A stretch of DNA of 64,000 bases from an uncultured Christensenellaceae bacterium (GTDB lineage Bacteria; Bacillota; Clostridia; Christensenellales; Borkfalkiaceae). The DNA is taken from the NCBI GenBank assembly GCA_910587825.1, contig CAJUNJ010000006.1, positions 52,302 through 116,301 on the forward strand. The letters run 5' to 3'. The stretch's first letter is position 1, and every line of letters begins with the position of its first letter. This document shows, piece after piece, positions 15,916 to 26,496 of the stretch. Position numbers and translations under genes: made by a program. A model generated the notes under the pieces. That model saw nothing but the letters and a program-made list of their open reading frames with translations, had not been told where the DNA came from and ran no database searches.

Positions 15916-18900
15916 ATGAGCAACACAGTGAAGAAGTATCTGGTAATAATACTTGCACTTTTATGCATGGCGTGCCTTACGGCTGTCGCTTGTAAAAGCG
16001 CGATGTATACTATAAATTTCGAGACAGTGGCAGGGGTTACGATAGACAGTGAAGTCCAATCCGGCTATGAAGTAAAAAAGGGTTACCGCGTGACCTTTAA
16101 ACTTGTGCTTGCGGACGGCGCCACGGGTGAAGCCGTAGTTACGGCGAACGACGAAACGCTTACCGCAAATTCAAACGGACAGTATTCTTTCGTTATGAAA
16201 GCGGATACAACCGTCAGGGTAACGGGCATTATCGCTCCCGACGAATACGACGTTACTTTCGGGGTCGGCGTAGAAGTGGAAGATGATGACGGCAATACTT
16301 CCATAGCGTTAGTCCGTTCCGAATTCGTACTGTTTTTCGACCCCGACGGCAACGCGCTTTCCGAAATTAAAATGAGAGCGGGCGAAGTAATAAAATTCAG
16401 GGTAAAGTTAAGCGTTTACTATGACGGACTTGCTTACCGCGTAGCGGCAGGTAACTCTATACTTTCCGCGGACGCCGACGGTTATTACACATACACGATT
16501 ACCGGCGCTGTTGCTATTTCGGTAAGAGATTTGCCCGAAACTTTCGATAATACCTTCCTTTCGAGAGAAGACGGCGGAAAAGGGACGGCGGACGACCCGT
16601 TCAAAATCAAAACGCCGCTCGACCTTTACGCTATGGCGGACGTAATTTCTAATACGATGAATACTTCGGACACTTACCGTACGGCGTATTACAGCCTTGA
16701 AAACGATATCGACTTGCGCGGTGAAAAACTTTACATTATCGGCGATGCAACGTGGGAAGGTTCGATTTTTGCAGGTGTGTTCGACGGAAACAACCATACA
16801 ATTAAAAACTTCTATATGACTGATACGCTTATCGAACAGTCTGATTTCCAGCAGGTACACCTTCCGTACATCGGACTTTTCGGACTTGCGCAGGCTTCTT
16901 CGGCGCGTAATGCGGGAATATACAATCTCAATTTAAAAGATTATACCATAAACGTAAACGCCGCGCAGGGCGGAGCGACTGCGTTTGTCGGTTCGATAGT
17001 CGGTTACGGCATAGGCGTGGATATTTCAAACTGTTCTGCGGAAGGAAAGATAGTAATCGACGGGCACTATAACGCATTTACGTATGCGGGCGGATTAATA
17101 GGTTTCCAGCAGTCTGCTTATACAAGCGATAATGTCAGGTATTATTCCGTTGTGCAGTCCTGTTCTTCGGGTGTGGATATTACCGTTATGCAGGGTAACG
17201 TAATAGCCGCAGGCGGAATTACGGGAAATCTGAATACTTATGAAGAAAATACGACGGCGGCAATTTTTAACTGCTATTCGACCGGCGACATCGAAGGCGC
17301 GATACGCGCAGGCGGAATAGTCGGTTGGGTTACTGCAAACGGCTCGGTGGAAAATTGCTATGCGACGGGTTACGTAGGCGCGTCAAGCAACATATTGCTT
17401 ATGGACAATGCTGAAGGTTATGCGTATGCGTATGCGGGCGGTATTGCCGGATATGTCGAATACGGCGCTATAATTTCCGACTGCTTCTTCAAAGGCGACT
17501 GTCGCGCTTCGGCGGTCGAAGGCGCGAACTATCAGTTCAGCGACGGTATTGCGGCGCATACCGAGCCTGCCGGAACGGCTTTTATACACACCAACGGCAC
17601 GCTTATAAGAAATTGTTATTCTCCCGAAGACCATAAGGTTATAGACGACGCATTTATTAAGACTGCGCTCGGCTGGGAAGATGCCGACTGGAAGTTCAAC
17701 GGCGACGGAACGCCCGACATTAACCGTGAAGAAGCGCAAAAAACGTATGATATAACGGTTATGATAGGAAATACCGAAGTCACTAAGCTTACGGTTGAAA
17801 ATATGTACGTGCCTATGACTTACTGGTATGCCTTGGCTTTGACAAGCGAAGACGGAGAAGGTTTAAACGAATTTATCGGAAGCGGTAAAAACCGCACTTA
17901 CGGATATTATTTCGATGCGGAACTTACCCAAAGGGTGCCCAACGGCTTTATTCCTACGAGGGCTGTAACGCTTTACGCGGCTTACGCCGACTATACGGAA
18001 GTTACCGGCGATTACTATATAGAAGGAACGGACGGTTCGTACTTTACGCTTGATGAAAACGGTTATTTAAGCTACCGCGACGGTGCGCGTAACAGTATAT
18101 CCACTTATATTTACGACGGCGACAAACTGACGCTTTTCAATACTTTCTTTGCGATATTGGCAGACCCCGAAAACGGCTTCCGCACTTTCTTTGCGGAATT
18201 GGAAAACGGAACGATTAAGATTTACGACAACGATGTTTATACGGAGAGTTCTCCGCTTACGGCAAACGCGCCGGTCGTAAACTTTAAATACGGTTCGTAT
18301 TTCGATGCCGACGGCAACGAATATCTCTTTAACAGAAACGGGACGGGTACGGTTACCCGCGGAACAAACACGGTAGCGTTTACTTTCAAAGTAAACGAAA
18401 GTACGCTTGAAATAACCGAAAACAACGCCAATGTTACAGGCAGTGTGGACGCCGACGGCGTTGTTACCGTATACGGTACGGCAACGCTTACCCGCAACGA
18501 CGTGTTCTACGGCGTATGGGAAAGCTCGTCTTTGCCTACAAAGAGCTTTAAGTTCAATAACGACGGCACCTGGAATTACGAATATTACGGATACAATTCA
18601 AACGGGTTGAAAGAGGTGATAGGCGCAACCCAAAGCGGAACCTACACCGTTGACGGCAACACGGCAAATTTAAGTAGTGGTGTGACGGCAACGTTCCTGG
18701 ACGGACATATAGTCATAGACGGCGAACATTACTATGCGGAAAACAGCTTTGTTGGAAGTTGGATATACGTTGCTTCCGCGCCCGTTATTATAACTTTTAA
18801 CGGTATAACGGCAGACGGCTACGGCACGGCTACGGTAGATTACGGTTCGCACGGCGGTAAGATAACAGACATAACTTATCAGGCAGTCGTCAGAAACGGA

Positions 18901-19308
18901 AGGATAGATATAGAAATGTACCGCTTCTATGAAGATTTCGGTTTGTTTTCGTTTAACGCTTCCGATAAAACTCTTTCCGGCGAACTGCTTATACTTGACA
19001 GCAATTCGGTCAATGAAAACGTAAGGCTCTGCAAATACGACAAGCTTAACGGAAGCTGGAATTTCGAAGGCAGCACGTTAAACTTCAACGGGCTCGGATA
19101 TTACGATATAAGCAAAGTAGTTCGCGGAACCATTTACGACGGGGCGAGATTGGTAGGAACTTATTATCTTACCGACGCGACGTTCGTCGGAACTATGACC
19201 TATAACAGTGTGGAATACACCATAACTTATAACGAAGAAAACGATACGGTGACTGCGGTTCCCGTAAACGGCGGAGATACGGTTACTCTTACAAGACCTG
19301 CCGAATAA
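15916..19308 (+). CDS. Large surface lipoprotein with GLUG-like repeats
   Basis: A 1130-aa exported lipoprotein: signal peptide with hydrophobic core and lipobox ending at Cys26 (AVAC-K). Residues about 30-210 hold two immunoglobulin-like segments; about 220-610 is a beta-helix-like domain with GLUG-type turns (AGGLIGF, AAGGITGN, RAGGIVGW, YAGGIAGY). The C-terminal half (about 650-1130) has repeated beta-rich modules (GDYYIEG, GVWESS, GSWIYV, GSWNFEG) that resemble each other. There is no sortase motif. GGAGAA precedes the ATG. It opens the operon with the protease and peptide importer, so a role in binding or presenting protein substrate is possible; its function is not known. Confidence 0.82.
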   Translation: MSNTVKKYLVIILALLCMACLTAVACKSAMYTINFETVAGVTIDSEVQSGYEVKKGYRVTFKLVLADGATGEAVVTANDETLTANSNGQYSFVMKADTTVRVTGIIAPDEYDVTFGVGVEVEDDDGNTSIALVRSEFVLFFDPDGNALSEIKMRAGEVIKFRVKLSVYYDGLAYRVAAGNSILSADADGYYTYTITGAVAISVRDLPETFDNTFLSREDGGKGTADDPFKIKTPLDLYAMADVISNTMNTSDTYRTAYYSLENDIDLRGEKLYIIGDATWEGSIFAGVFDGNNHTIKNFYMTDTLIEQSDFQQVHLPYIGLFGLAQASSARNAGIYNLNLKDYTINVNAAQGGATAFVGSIVGYGIGVDISNCSAEGKIVIDGHYNAFTYAGGLIGFQQSAYTSDNVRYYSVVQSCSSGVDITVMQGNVIAAGGITGNLNTYEENTTAAIFNCYSTGDIEGAIRAGGIVGWVTANGSVENCYATGYVGASSNILLMDNAEGYAYAYAGGIAGYVEYGAIISDCFFKGDCRASAVEGANYQFSDGIAAHTEPAGTAFIHTNGTLIRNCYSPEDHKVIDDAFIKTALGWEDADWKFNGDGTPDINREEAQKTYDITVMIGNTEVTKLTVENMYVPMTYWYALALTSEDGEGLNEFIGSGKNRTYGYYFDAELTQRVPNGFIPTRAVTLYAAYADYTEVTGDYYIEGTDGSYFTLDENGYLSYRDGARNSISTYIYDGDKLTLFNTFFAILADPENGFRTFFAELENGTIKIYDNDVYTESSPLTANAPVVNFKYGSYFDADGNEYLFNRNGTGTVTRGTNTVAFTFKVNESTLEITENNANVTGSVDADGVVTVYGTATLTRNDVFYGVWESSSLPTKSFKFNNDGTWNYEYYGYNSNGLKEVIGATQSGTYTVDGNTANLSSGVTATFLDGHIVIDGEHYYAENSFVGSWIYVASAPVIITFNGITADGYGTATVDYGSHGGKITDITYQAVVRNGRIDIEMYRFYEDFGLFSFNASDKTLSGELLILDSNSVNENVRLCKYDKLNGSWNFEGSTLNFNGLGYYDISKVVRGTIYDGARLVGTYYLTDATFVGTMTYNSVEYTITYNEENDTVTAVPVNGGDTVTLTRPAE

Positions 19309-19395
19309 CGACTTTAAATGCGAAAGGGCAATACCGTTGCCCTTTCAAGGCGTTTTAATAATCGGGTCGGTATTCATCAAATTACGGAGGCATTT

Positions 19396-22300
19396 ATGAC
19401 TAAAAAAATTAAAAGGGCGTCGTGCCTGTGCCTTACTGCCGTTATGGGCATATCGCTTGCGGCAAGCGGCGCGTTTGCGTTCGCGGACGGTAAAAACGGA
19501 AAAACGGCTGGGACGCGTTACGAATCTGTTGCGTTTGAAGACGTAACGGGCAAAGTTGATTTAAGCGGCGTAGCAATGCAGAATTTTTCGTCGCAGGTAA
19601 TAGAAAACGCAGGGTTAAAAGTTAAAAACGAGACTAAGACCGTAATAGTGCGGCTTGAAGGCGACAGCATTATCGAATCGGTTCCCGAAGATACGGAAGT
19701 CGGCGATTATCTTAATACCTACACGGGCGGAAGGGCTTTAAAAAAGATTGAACGCGAACAGACGAACTTTCTCAATTCGCTTTCTTCGCTTGGAGTGAAG
19801 TACGAAGTCGTTTATCATTACACGAACGTTATAAATGCCGTTGCCATTAAGGTCAACACGCAGTATCTTACAAAAATAAAGAAACTTGACAACGTAAAGT
19901 ATACTTCGGTGTCACAGACGTTCGCTTATCCCGAGGCCGTCGAAAGTTCGTCTTCCGACACTTCCGGCATAACTACCAACCCCAGCAACGTATACGAGAC
20001 GGGTATTTACGATTCGTCCAAATGGGTCGGCGAAGGATACGACGGAAGCGGTATGACGGTCGCCGTTCTGGATACGGGACTCGATTACACTCACACGGCA
20101 TTCCAGAATATGCCTGAAACGGTAGCATTTACCAAAGATTATATAAAGAATATAGACGCAAGCAAGCTTGCGGCGACGCAGCTTTCCGCAGTTAACGGCG
20201 TAAGCCTTTCGGGCGAAGACGTTTATGTCAACGCAAAAGTGCCGTTTGCATACGACTATGCCGACGGCGACAACGACGTATATCCCTCTTATTCGCAGCA
20301 CGGCGTCCACGTCGCGGGTATAGTGGCGGGCGAAGCCGACAGATACACCAACAGCGAAGGCGAATGGGTTATGAACGGTAACGAATATATTCCGTTCAGA
20401 GGCGTTGCTCCCAAAGCCCAGCTTGTAATATGTAAGGTGTTTACAGACGATTTTGAAAGCAAAGACCTCGGCGGCGCTACTTCGGAATCGATTATCGCTG
20501 CGCTCGAAGATTGCGTTACGCTCGGCGTAGACGTAATAAATATGAGCCTCGGCACTTCCGCGGGATTCGGTACGGTTGCGATTGAGGGCGACGACGAAGG
20601 CGCGGCTTTGAACGAAGTTTACGGCAGCGTACGGAATAAGGGCATCAACCTTATATGCGCGGCAAGTAACGATTTCAGCTCCGGTTCGGGCAGTGCGTTC
20701 GGTACCAACCTTGCATCTAACCCCGACTCCGGTACGGTAGGCTCTCCGTCAACGTTTACGGGCGCGGTATCGGTTGCAAGTATAAACGGACAGCAAGCGC
20801 CTTATATGCTTGCAAACGGTAAATCGATAATTTATTATCAGGATTCAAGCGACGCAAACGGCGTCAGAAACAATTTTATAGAACAGATGCTTGGAAGCGC
20901 GAACAGTAAAACTTTCAGATATATTGCGCTTAACGGCACGGGGCAGGCGGGAAATTACACTCCCGAAATCAAAGAAAAATTAAAAAACAAACAGCCCGAC
21001 GAAAAGATAATAGTAGTAGTAAGGCGCGGCGGCAATACATTCCAGAACAAGATAACCATTGCCGAGGAAATGGGCGCGGACGCAATTATAGTACGCAACA
21101 ACGTTGCCGGACAGATAGGAATGTCTTTGGGCGACCTTGAAGACCCCATCCCCGCAGTGTCGGTCACGATGGACGCGGGCGAACTTCTCTGTTACGACGA
21201 GAACGGCAAATGGATTTCCGAAGGAGAAATCGAACTTAACAAGTCCTATCTTGCGGGACCTTTTATGAACGATTACTCGTCCTGGGGAACCACGCCCGAT
21301 TTACAGATTAAGCCCGAAATAACCTCGCACGGCGGTGAAATAACTTCTGCGGTGTCGGGTGTGGACGCATATACCGAAATGAGCGGAACTTCAATGGCTT
21401 CGCCCAACCTTGCGGGCTTTGTCGCACTGTTAAGGGGAAAAATTCACAGGGAGCATCCCGAATGGACTGCGCAGGCGTTGACAGCGCGCGTCAACCAGAT
21501 TTTGCTTAGTACGGCGGTCACGGTGTTCGACCAGGACGGTAAACCTTACTCGCCCAGAAAACAGGGCGCAGGGCTTGCGACTCTCGACCACGTGTTTACA
21601 ACTTCAGCGTTCCTTTACACGGGCGAAGGCGCAAACAAGGAAGTCGACGGCAGACCCAAATACGAACTCGGCGACGACGCGGCAAAGAAGGGTGTTTACA
21701 ACATTACTTTCTACGTCGCAAACAGCGGGGATACGCCTTTAAGGTTTAAACCCGACACGCTGTTTATGACCGAAAGTCTTTCTTCGGACGGGCTTGCGGT
21801 TGCCGAAAAGGCGCATATGCTTACGGACGTCAAACCCGTATGGAAGGTCAACGGAACGACGCTTGCCGACGACGGCGAAATAGAAGTGCCTTCGGGTGCG
21901 GGCGTGGACGCCAACGGCGCAAACACAAGCGATTTTAAAATAGAAGTTACGCTTACCCTTTCCGATGCGGAAAAGAATTATATAGATAAAAGCTTTGTAA
22001 ACGGAATGTTCGTAGAAGGGTTTTTAAGACTTCTTAGTACCGACGAAAAGCAGTGCGGACTGACGTTGCCCTTTATGGGCTTCTACGGCGACTGGACAGC
22101 CGCGCCTATGCTCGATTACAGCGTATTCGAGGTTGCCGAATTCGAGAAAGACCCCAACTATACGGACGAAACCCGCCCCAGCGAACAGATATGGGCGACA
22201 CAGGCTTACGCAACTTACAATAACGACCGTTACAGCGTGCCTATGGGAAGCTATGCGTACGTGCAGAACGAAAATGCGGACCAGATATATGCGGAAGAAG

Positions 22301-25300
22301 AACATTCTGCGATTTCCTGCTTCGACATATTTAACGCGGCATACGGTCAGGAATCTTACACCAACTACGTCACGGCAAACGGCATAAGGGCTTTGTATGC
22401 GGGTCTTCTGAGAAACGCAGAATTAGTCACTTACGACCTTTACGACGATATAACCGGCGAACTCATATTGCAGGACAGAGATTACAGGCTCGGAAAAGCG
22501 CACGCTTCGGGCGGCAACACCGTTCCTGCCAATGTAGAACTCGATCTTTATCCGTCGGATTTAGGGCTTGTCAACAACGGCAAATACAGACTTAATTTCC
22601 ATTTCTACTTTAAAGCCGAAGATGAAAAAAATCCCGCAAAGCAGACCGACGACAATACTTTCTCGATGACTTTCTACGTCGACTATGAAGCTCCCATTCT
22701 CGCGGACAGCCGTATAAGGTATTACGATTATAAGGATAACAACCGCGACAAGCAGAGGGTTTACCTCGACCTTGACATTTACGACAACCACTATCCGCAG
22801 GCGGTAATTCTGTGTTATACGGACAGGGAAGGCAACACCGATAACTTAAAGCTTGCCACCGATTATATTACGCCTGTATACAACCCCAACAAAAACGACA
22901 TCAACACCGTATCTATAGAAATTACCGAATTTTATAACGAATACCGCGGTAAACTTTACGTCCAGATTGACGACTATGCGCTCAACCACAGCGTATACAG
23001 CATAAACTTCGTCGAATCGCAGAGAAATCCCCTGCCCGACGACTTTACGGTAGACGGCGACACCGAAATAACGATTGGCGTTAATGAAACTTACAAAGTC
23101 GCGCTAAACTACGAAGGGGAGGCAAACCTTTCCAACTTCACCTGGCGTTCTTCAAGCGAACGTTACGTGCGCGTCAATAACGGCGAAATATTCGGCGTAA
23201 GTCCGGGAACGGCATATGTCACCGTTACTTCGAAGCGCGGTTCGCAAAGAATTACCGTACACGTAGTCGAAAGCTCTTCTACGATAACGTCGTTGCCGAG
23301 TCTTTCGTTCGGGTCGATAGTAAACTCTACCGACGGACTTCAACAGGCGACCGGCACCGTAAACGTCAATGCGGGGCAGAATTTCAGACTTACGGTCCAA
23401 GCCGACCCGTGGTATTTCCCCATTGAAACTTTGAAGTTTAATTGGAGTTCTTCCGACGAAAATATAGCGACTGTCGACCAGAACGGCAACGTTCGTACCC
23501 TTGACAAAAAGGGAATGGTAAATATAAGGGCGGTCATAGACGGCAAAAATTACGGACCTGTCGTGACGCTTAACGTTCAGGATCCGTTCACTGTCAAAGG
23601 AGGCACGCTGACCGATTACCACGGCACGGGCGGAACGGTCTATCTGCCCGACGACGAAAATATAACGTCTATCGGTACGCAGGCTTTCAGGGACAACGAC
23701 AATATAAGGGTGTTGGTAATTTCCAAGACGGTTACGCAGATTTCCGAACGCGCTTTCGAAAACTGTACCGCGCTTGAAGAAATTTATTTCATACAGCAGA
23801 CGCCTTTGGCAATTCCCAACGCAAATCTTTCGCTTATTCTGCGCGACGCATTTATAGGCTGTACCAAACTGAGAAAGGTTGACCTTTCCAATACCAAGAC
23901 GATAACGCTTGACGCGCGCGTGTTCAGAGGCTGTACTTCGCTTGAAGAAGTTGTGGCAATGAACCATATAGGCACGATGAACGCAATGGCGTTTGCGGGT
24001 TGCACTTCGCTTAAAGAAGCCGATATAACGGGTCTGCACAACTCCGGCAGGGAAATTTTTGCGGGCTGTACGGCTCTCGAAACAGTCAAAACCGCATATT
24101 ACACGTCGCTCGGTCAGGGAATATTCAGGGGTTGCACCGCACTTGAAAGCGTAATTATAAACACTCCGACCGTAATGGCGGAAGCGTTCAGCGGATGCGG
24201 CAATCTCAAAACCGTAGAATTCGGCGGGGCAGGCGCGGAAGCAAGACTTACTTCTTTCAATATAGGTACAAGGGCGTTTGCTGAATGTATCAACTTAATA
24301 TCGGTTGACTTCAACGGCAAAAACGTAGGCAACATAGGCGATTATGCGTTTACAGGCTGTTCCCGCCTTGCGCAGATAAGTCTGCCCGAGGGTGTGAATT
24401 TAGGCATCGGCGTATTCGAAGGCACGCAGGTTAACGATTACGCGGACGACGTCTTCGGCGGAGCTATTTATAAGGGAACGACGCTTATGTCGGCGCCCGC
24501 AAGCATACCGGCTGACTTTAAAATAAGAGAGGGTACTACCGAAATTGCCGACTACGCGTTTATGAACAGCAGGTTTGCAAGCGGATACACTCTTGAAATA
24601 CCCGCAACGGTGACCCGCATAGGCACAGGCGCATTTATGCGCAGTAACTTGCAGGCGGTTACTCTGCCCGAAGGTTTGGCTTCAATACCGGCTTACGCTT
24701 TCTCAGGGACTTCTCTCGGTAGTATAACCGTTCCCGCAAGCGTAACTTCAATCGGCGCATACGCGTTCTCTTACGGCTCAAGACTTAACGGCGTAAGCTT
24801 TGCGCAGAGGCAGACCGCGCTCGAACTCGGCGAAGGCGCGTTTACGGGCTGTACTTCGCTTGAAGAAATTGCGCTTCCCGCACTGGTTGCTTCCGACGGA
24901 AAAGTCGTGCTTGCTTACAGCGCGTTTGCGGGCTGCTACGCACTTACTTCCGTAGACCTTTCCAACGTAACCGAAATAGGCGCAGGCGCGTTTGCGGGTT
25001 GCCGTTCCATTGCCGAAATCGACCTTAAAAACGTAACGGTTATAGGCTACGGCGCGTTCGGCGGAATTGTCTCGGGCGAATCCACGGTCAACTGTTCGTC
25101 GCTCAGCTCCGTAACAGGACTTGAAAAAGTCACGCATATAGGCGAGGCGGCGTTCAACGGCGCACCGCTTGAAAATATAAACATTTCTTCCGCAACCGAA
25201 ATAGGCGCGACGGCGTTCTACGGTTCGGCGGTAAGTTCGGTGACAATCGGCGCAAACCTTAAAACACTCGGCGGCGGGGCGTTTGCAAACAGCGCAAACC

Positions 25301-26496
25301 TTACCGCGTTTACGGTTAATGCAAACAACGCAAACTTCTTCGCGGAAGACGGCGTGCTGTACCGTATAATAAGCGGAACAAAGGAAAACGGAACTTACGA
25401 ACTTTGCGCTTATCCTACGGCAAAGCGCGCGGCAGGTTCGGGAAAGGTTTACAACGTGAAGGACGGCGCCGTCACGGTATCGGCGTACGCTATGGCGTTC
25501 CTTGCAAAAGATACGGTAAGCGAAGTTGTTCTTCCTTACAGCGTAAAGACTTTGGGTAACGCCGCATTCTATTCAAGCGGAATAACTTCCTACGTGTTCA
25601 ACAGCATACAGGCTCCCGTACTTCTTACAGAGACGTACGACGTGTCCGAATATATTTCAAGCTACCGCTTCGGCTATGCATTGAACTTCGAAGACGGTTT
25701 CGTAACGCACATTCCCATTACCGGCAATGCGGTAGAAAGTCAGCTTAAAATAAGCTATCCCGAAAACGGAAGCGGTTACGACAACTACGTTTACGAAAAT
25801 TACTTCGGTCAGAAAGTTACGCTCGGCGAACTTATGGACGACAGAACGCGTTCGTTAAAAGCCCAAATCGAAGGCTTTGAATCCGCGCAGACGGTTGCTG
25901 GCTGGAATTCGCTTGAAGTCAACGAACAAAACACTGCAATGGTCGCGGCGTTCTCCGACAGGGTAAAAGCCGCGCACGCGGAGTACAACAATATTACAAG
26001 CCAGACACAGCTTGACTATCTCGGTTCGCAAAACATTCAGAAGCTTTTCGATATCGAAAGCGCATTGAAGTCGGTTAAGGCAAGATTCGGAATTGCGCTT
26101 ACGGTAAGCTCTTTAAGGGTAAGCCCCGACAGTACGCACAAGACCGAATACAAGGTTGGCGACAAGTTTGACCCCACCGGTCTTAAAATTATAGTAACTT
26201 ACGACGACTATTCCACAGAAGAAGCCGATATAAGCAAAGTAACCTTTGACAACATCGATGAAGAACTTACCGTTCTCAACCGTTACGTAAGGGCGAGATA
26301 CGCCGGCAGAATGGTTCAGATTGCAATTACGGTAACAGAAGACGGCGGAGAGGAAAAGCCGGAACCTCCCAAGAAGGGTTGCGGTTCTTATGCGGAAAAC
26401 GCGGTTATATGCGCGGTTGCATTAGGCGTTACGCTTTGCGCGTATGCGACTGTTGCGGTCGTAAAAAAATTATCCCGTAAAGAGGAAGATAAATGA
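19396..26496 (+). CDS. Giant subtilisin-like cell-envelope protease with BspA-type leucine-rich repeats
   Basis: The start is ATG 19396, behind ACGGAGG and followed by a Sec signal peptide, not the in-frame ATG 19318. In 2366 residues the order is: signal (1-30), inhibitor-I9-like propeptide (about 60-165), S8 protease domain with Asp226 (LDTGLDYTH), His302 (QHGVHVAG) and Ser666 (GTSMASP) and a PA-like insert, a C5a-peptidase-type Fn3 region, further beta domains with two Big-2-like modules (about 1215-1395), BspA-type LRR repeats (about 1396-2110), a Big-3-like domain (about 2236-2315), then KKGCGS, a membrane helix and a basic tail. All catalytic residues are intact. It should degrade extracellular protein at the cell surface, feeding the Opp importer encoded downstream. 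Confidence 0.92.
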   Translation: MTKKIKRASCLCLTAVMGISLAASGAFAFADGKNGKTAGTRYESVAFEDVTGKVDLSGVAMQNFSSQVIENAGLKVKNETKTVIVRLEGDSIIESVPEDTEVGDYLNTYTGGRALKKIEREQTNFLNSLSSLGVKYEVVYHYTNVINAVAIKVNTQYLTKIKKLDNVKYTSVSQTFAYPEAVESSSSDTSGITTNPSNVYETGIYDSSKWVGEGYDGSGMTVAVLDTGLDYTHTAFQNMPETVAFTKDYIKNIDASKLAATQLSAVNGVSLSGEDVYVNAKVPFAYDYADGDNDVYPSYSQHGVHVAGIVAGEADRYTNSEGEWVMNGNEYIPFRGVAPKAQLVICKVFTDDFESKDLGGATSESIIAALEDCVTLGVDVINMSLGTSAGFGTVAIEGDDEGAALNEVYGSVRNKGINLICAASNDFSSGSGSAFGTNLASNPDSGTVGSPSTFTGAVSVASINGQQAPYMLANGKSIIYYQDSSDANGVRNNFIEQMLGSANSKTFRYIALNGTGQAGNYTPEIKEKLKNKQPDEKIIVVVRRGGNTFQNKITIAEEMGADAIIVRNNVAGQIGMSLGDLEDPIPAVSVTMDAGELLCYDENGKWISEGEIELNKSYLAGPFMNDYSSWGTTPDLQIKPEITSHGGEITSAVSGVDAYTEMSGTSMASPNLAGFVALLRGKIHREHPEWTAQALTARVNQILLSTAVTVFDQDGKPYSPRKQGAGLATLDHVFTTSAFLYTGEGANKEVDGRPKYELGDDAAKKGVYNITFYVANSGDTPLRFKPDTLFMTESLSSDGLAVAEKAHMLTDVKPVWKVNGTTLADDGEIEVPSGAGVDANGANTSDFKIEVTLTLSDAEKNYIDKSFVNGMFVEGFLRLLSTDEKQCGLTLPFMGFYGDWTAAPMLDYSVFEVAEFEKDPNYTDETRPSEQIWATQAYATYNNDRYSVPMGSYAYVQNENADQIYAEEEHSAISCFDIFNAAYGQESYTNYVTANGIRALYAGLLRNAELVTYDLYDDITGELILQDRDYRLGKAHASGGNTVPANVELDLYPSDLGLVNNGKYRLNFHFYFKAEDEKNPAKQTDDNTFSMTFYVDYEAPILADSRIRYYDYKDNNRDKQRVYLDLDIYDNHYPQAVILCYTDREGNTDNLKLATDYITPVYNPNKNDINTVSIEITEFYNEYRGKLYVQIDDYALNHSVYSINFVESQRNPLPDDFTVDGDTEITIGVNETYKVALNYEGEANLSNFTWRSSSERYVRVNNGEIFGVSPGTAYVTVTSKRGSQRITVHVVESSSTITSLPSLSFGSIVNSTDGLQQATGTVNVNAGQNFRLTVQADPWYFPIETLKFNWSSSDENIATVDQNGNVRTLDKKGMVNIRAVIDGKNYGPVVTLNVQDPFTVKGGTLTDYHGTGGTVYLPDDENITSIGTQAFRDNDNIRVLVISKTVTQISERAFENCTALEEIYFIQQTPLAIPNANLSLILRDAFIGCTKLRKVDLSNTKTITLDARVFRGCTSLEEVVAMNHIGTMNAMAFAGCTSLKEADITGLHNSGREIFAGCTALETVKTAYYTSLGQGIFRGCTALESVIINTPTVMAEAFSGCGNLKTVEFGGAGAEARLTSFNIGTRAFAECINLISVDFNGKNVGNIGDYAFTGCSRLAQISLPEGVNLGIGVFEGTQVNDYADDVFGGAIYKGTTLMSAPASIPADFKIREGTTEIADYAFMNSRFASGYTLEIPATVTRIGTGAFMRSNLQAVTLPEGLASIPAYAFSGTSLGSITVPASVTSIGAYAFSYGSRLNGVSFAQRQTALELGEGAFTGCTSLEEIALPALVASDGKVVLAYSAFAGCYALTSVDLSNVTEIGAGAFAGCRSIAEIDLKNVTVIGYGAFGGIVSGESTVNCSSLSSVTGLEKVTHIGEAAFNGAPLENINISSATEIGATAFYGSAVSSVTIGANLKTLGGGAFANSANLTAFTVNANNANFFAEDGVLYRIISGTKENGTYELCAYPTAKRAAGSGKVYNVKDGAVTVSAYAMAFLAKDTVSEVVLPYSVKTLGNAAFYSSGITSYVFNSIQAPVLLTETYDVSEYISSYRFGYALNFEDGFVTHIPITGNAVESQLKISYPENGSGYDNYVYENYFGQKVTLGELMDDRTRSLKAQIEGFESAQTVAGWNSLEVNEQNTAMVAAFSDRVKAAHAEYNNITSQTQLDYLGSQNIQKLFDIESALKSVKARFGIALTVSSLRVSPDSTHKTEYKVGDKFDPTGLKIIVTYDDYSTEEADISKVTFDNIDEELTVLNRYVRARYAGRMVQIAITVTEDGGEEKPEPPKKGCGSYAENAVICAVALGVTLCAYATVAVVKKLSRKEEDK

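Noticed and set aside
15789..15995. Short open frame ahead of the surface lipoprotein
   Set aside because: Its start lies in the promoter's -10 box and it overlaps the lipoprotein start in another frame; no ribosome site.
19318..19395. Upstream ATG as start of the protease
   Set aside because: The 26 extra residues would precede the signal peptide; ACGGAGG and a proper signal sequence support ATG 19396.
26340..26496. Sortase (LPxTG) anchor on the protease
   Set aside because: No LPxTG-like motif is seen before the C-terminal helix; only KKGCGS is present.
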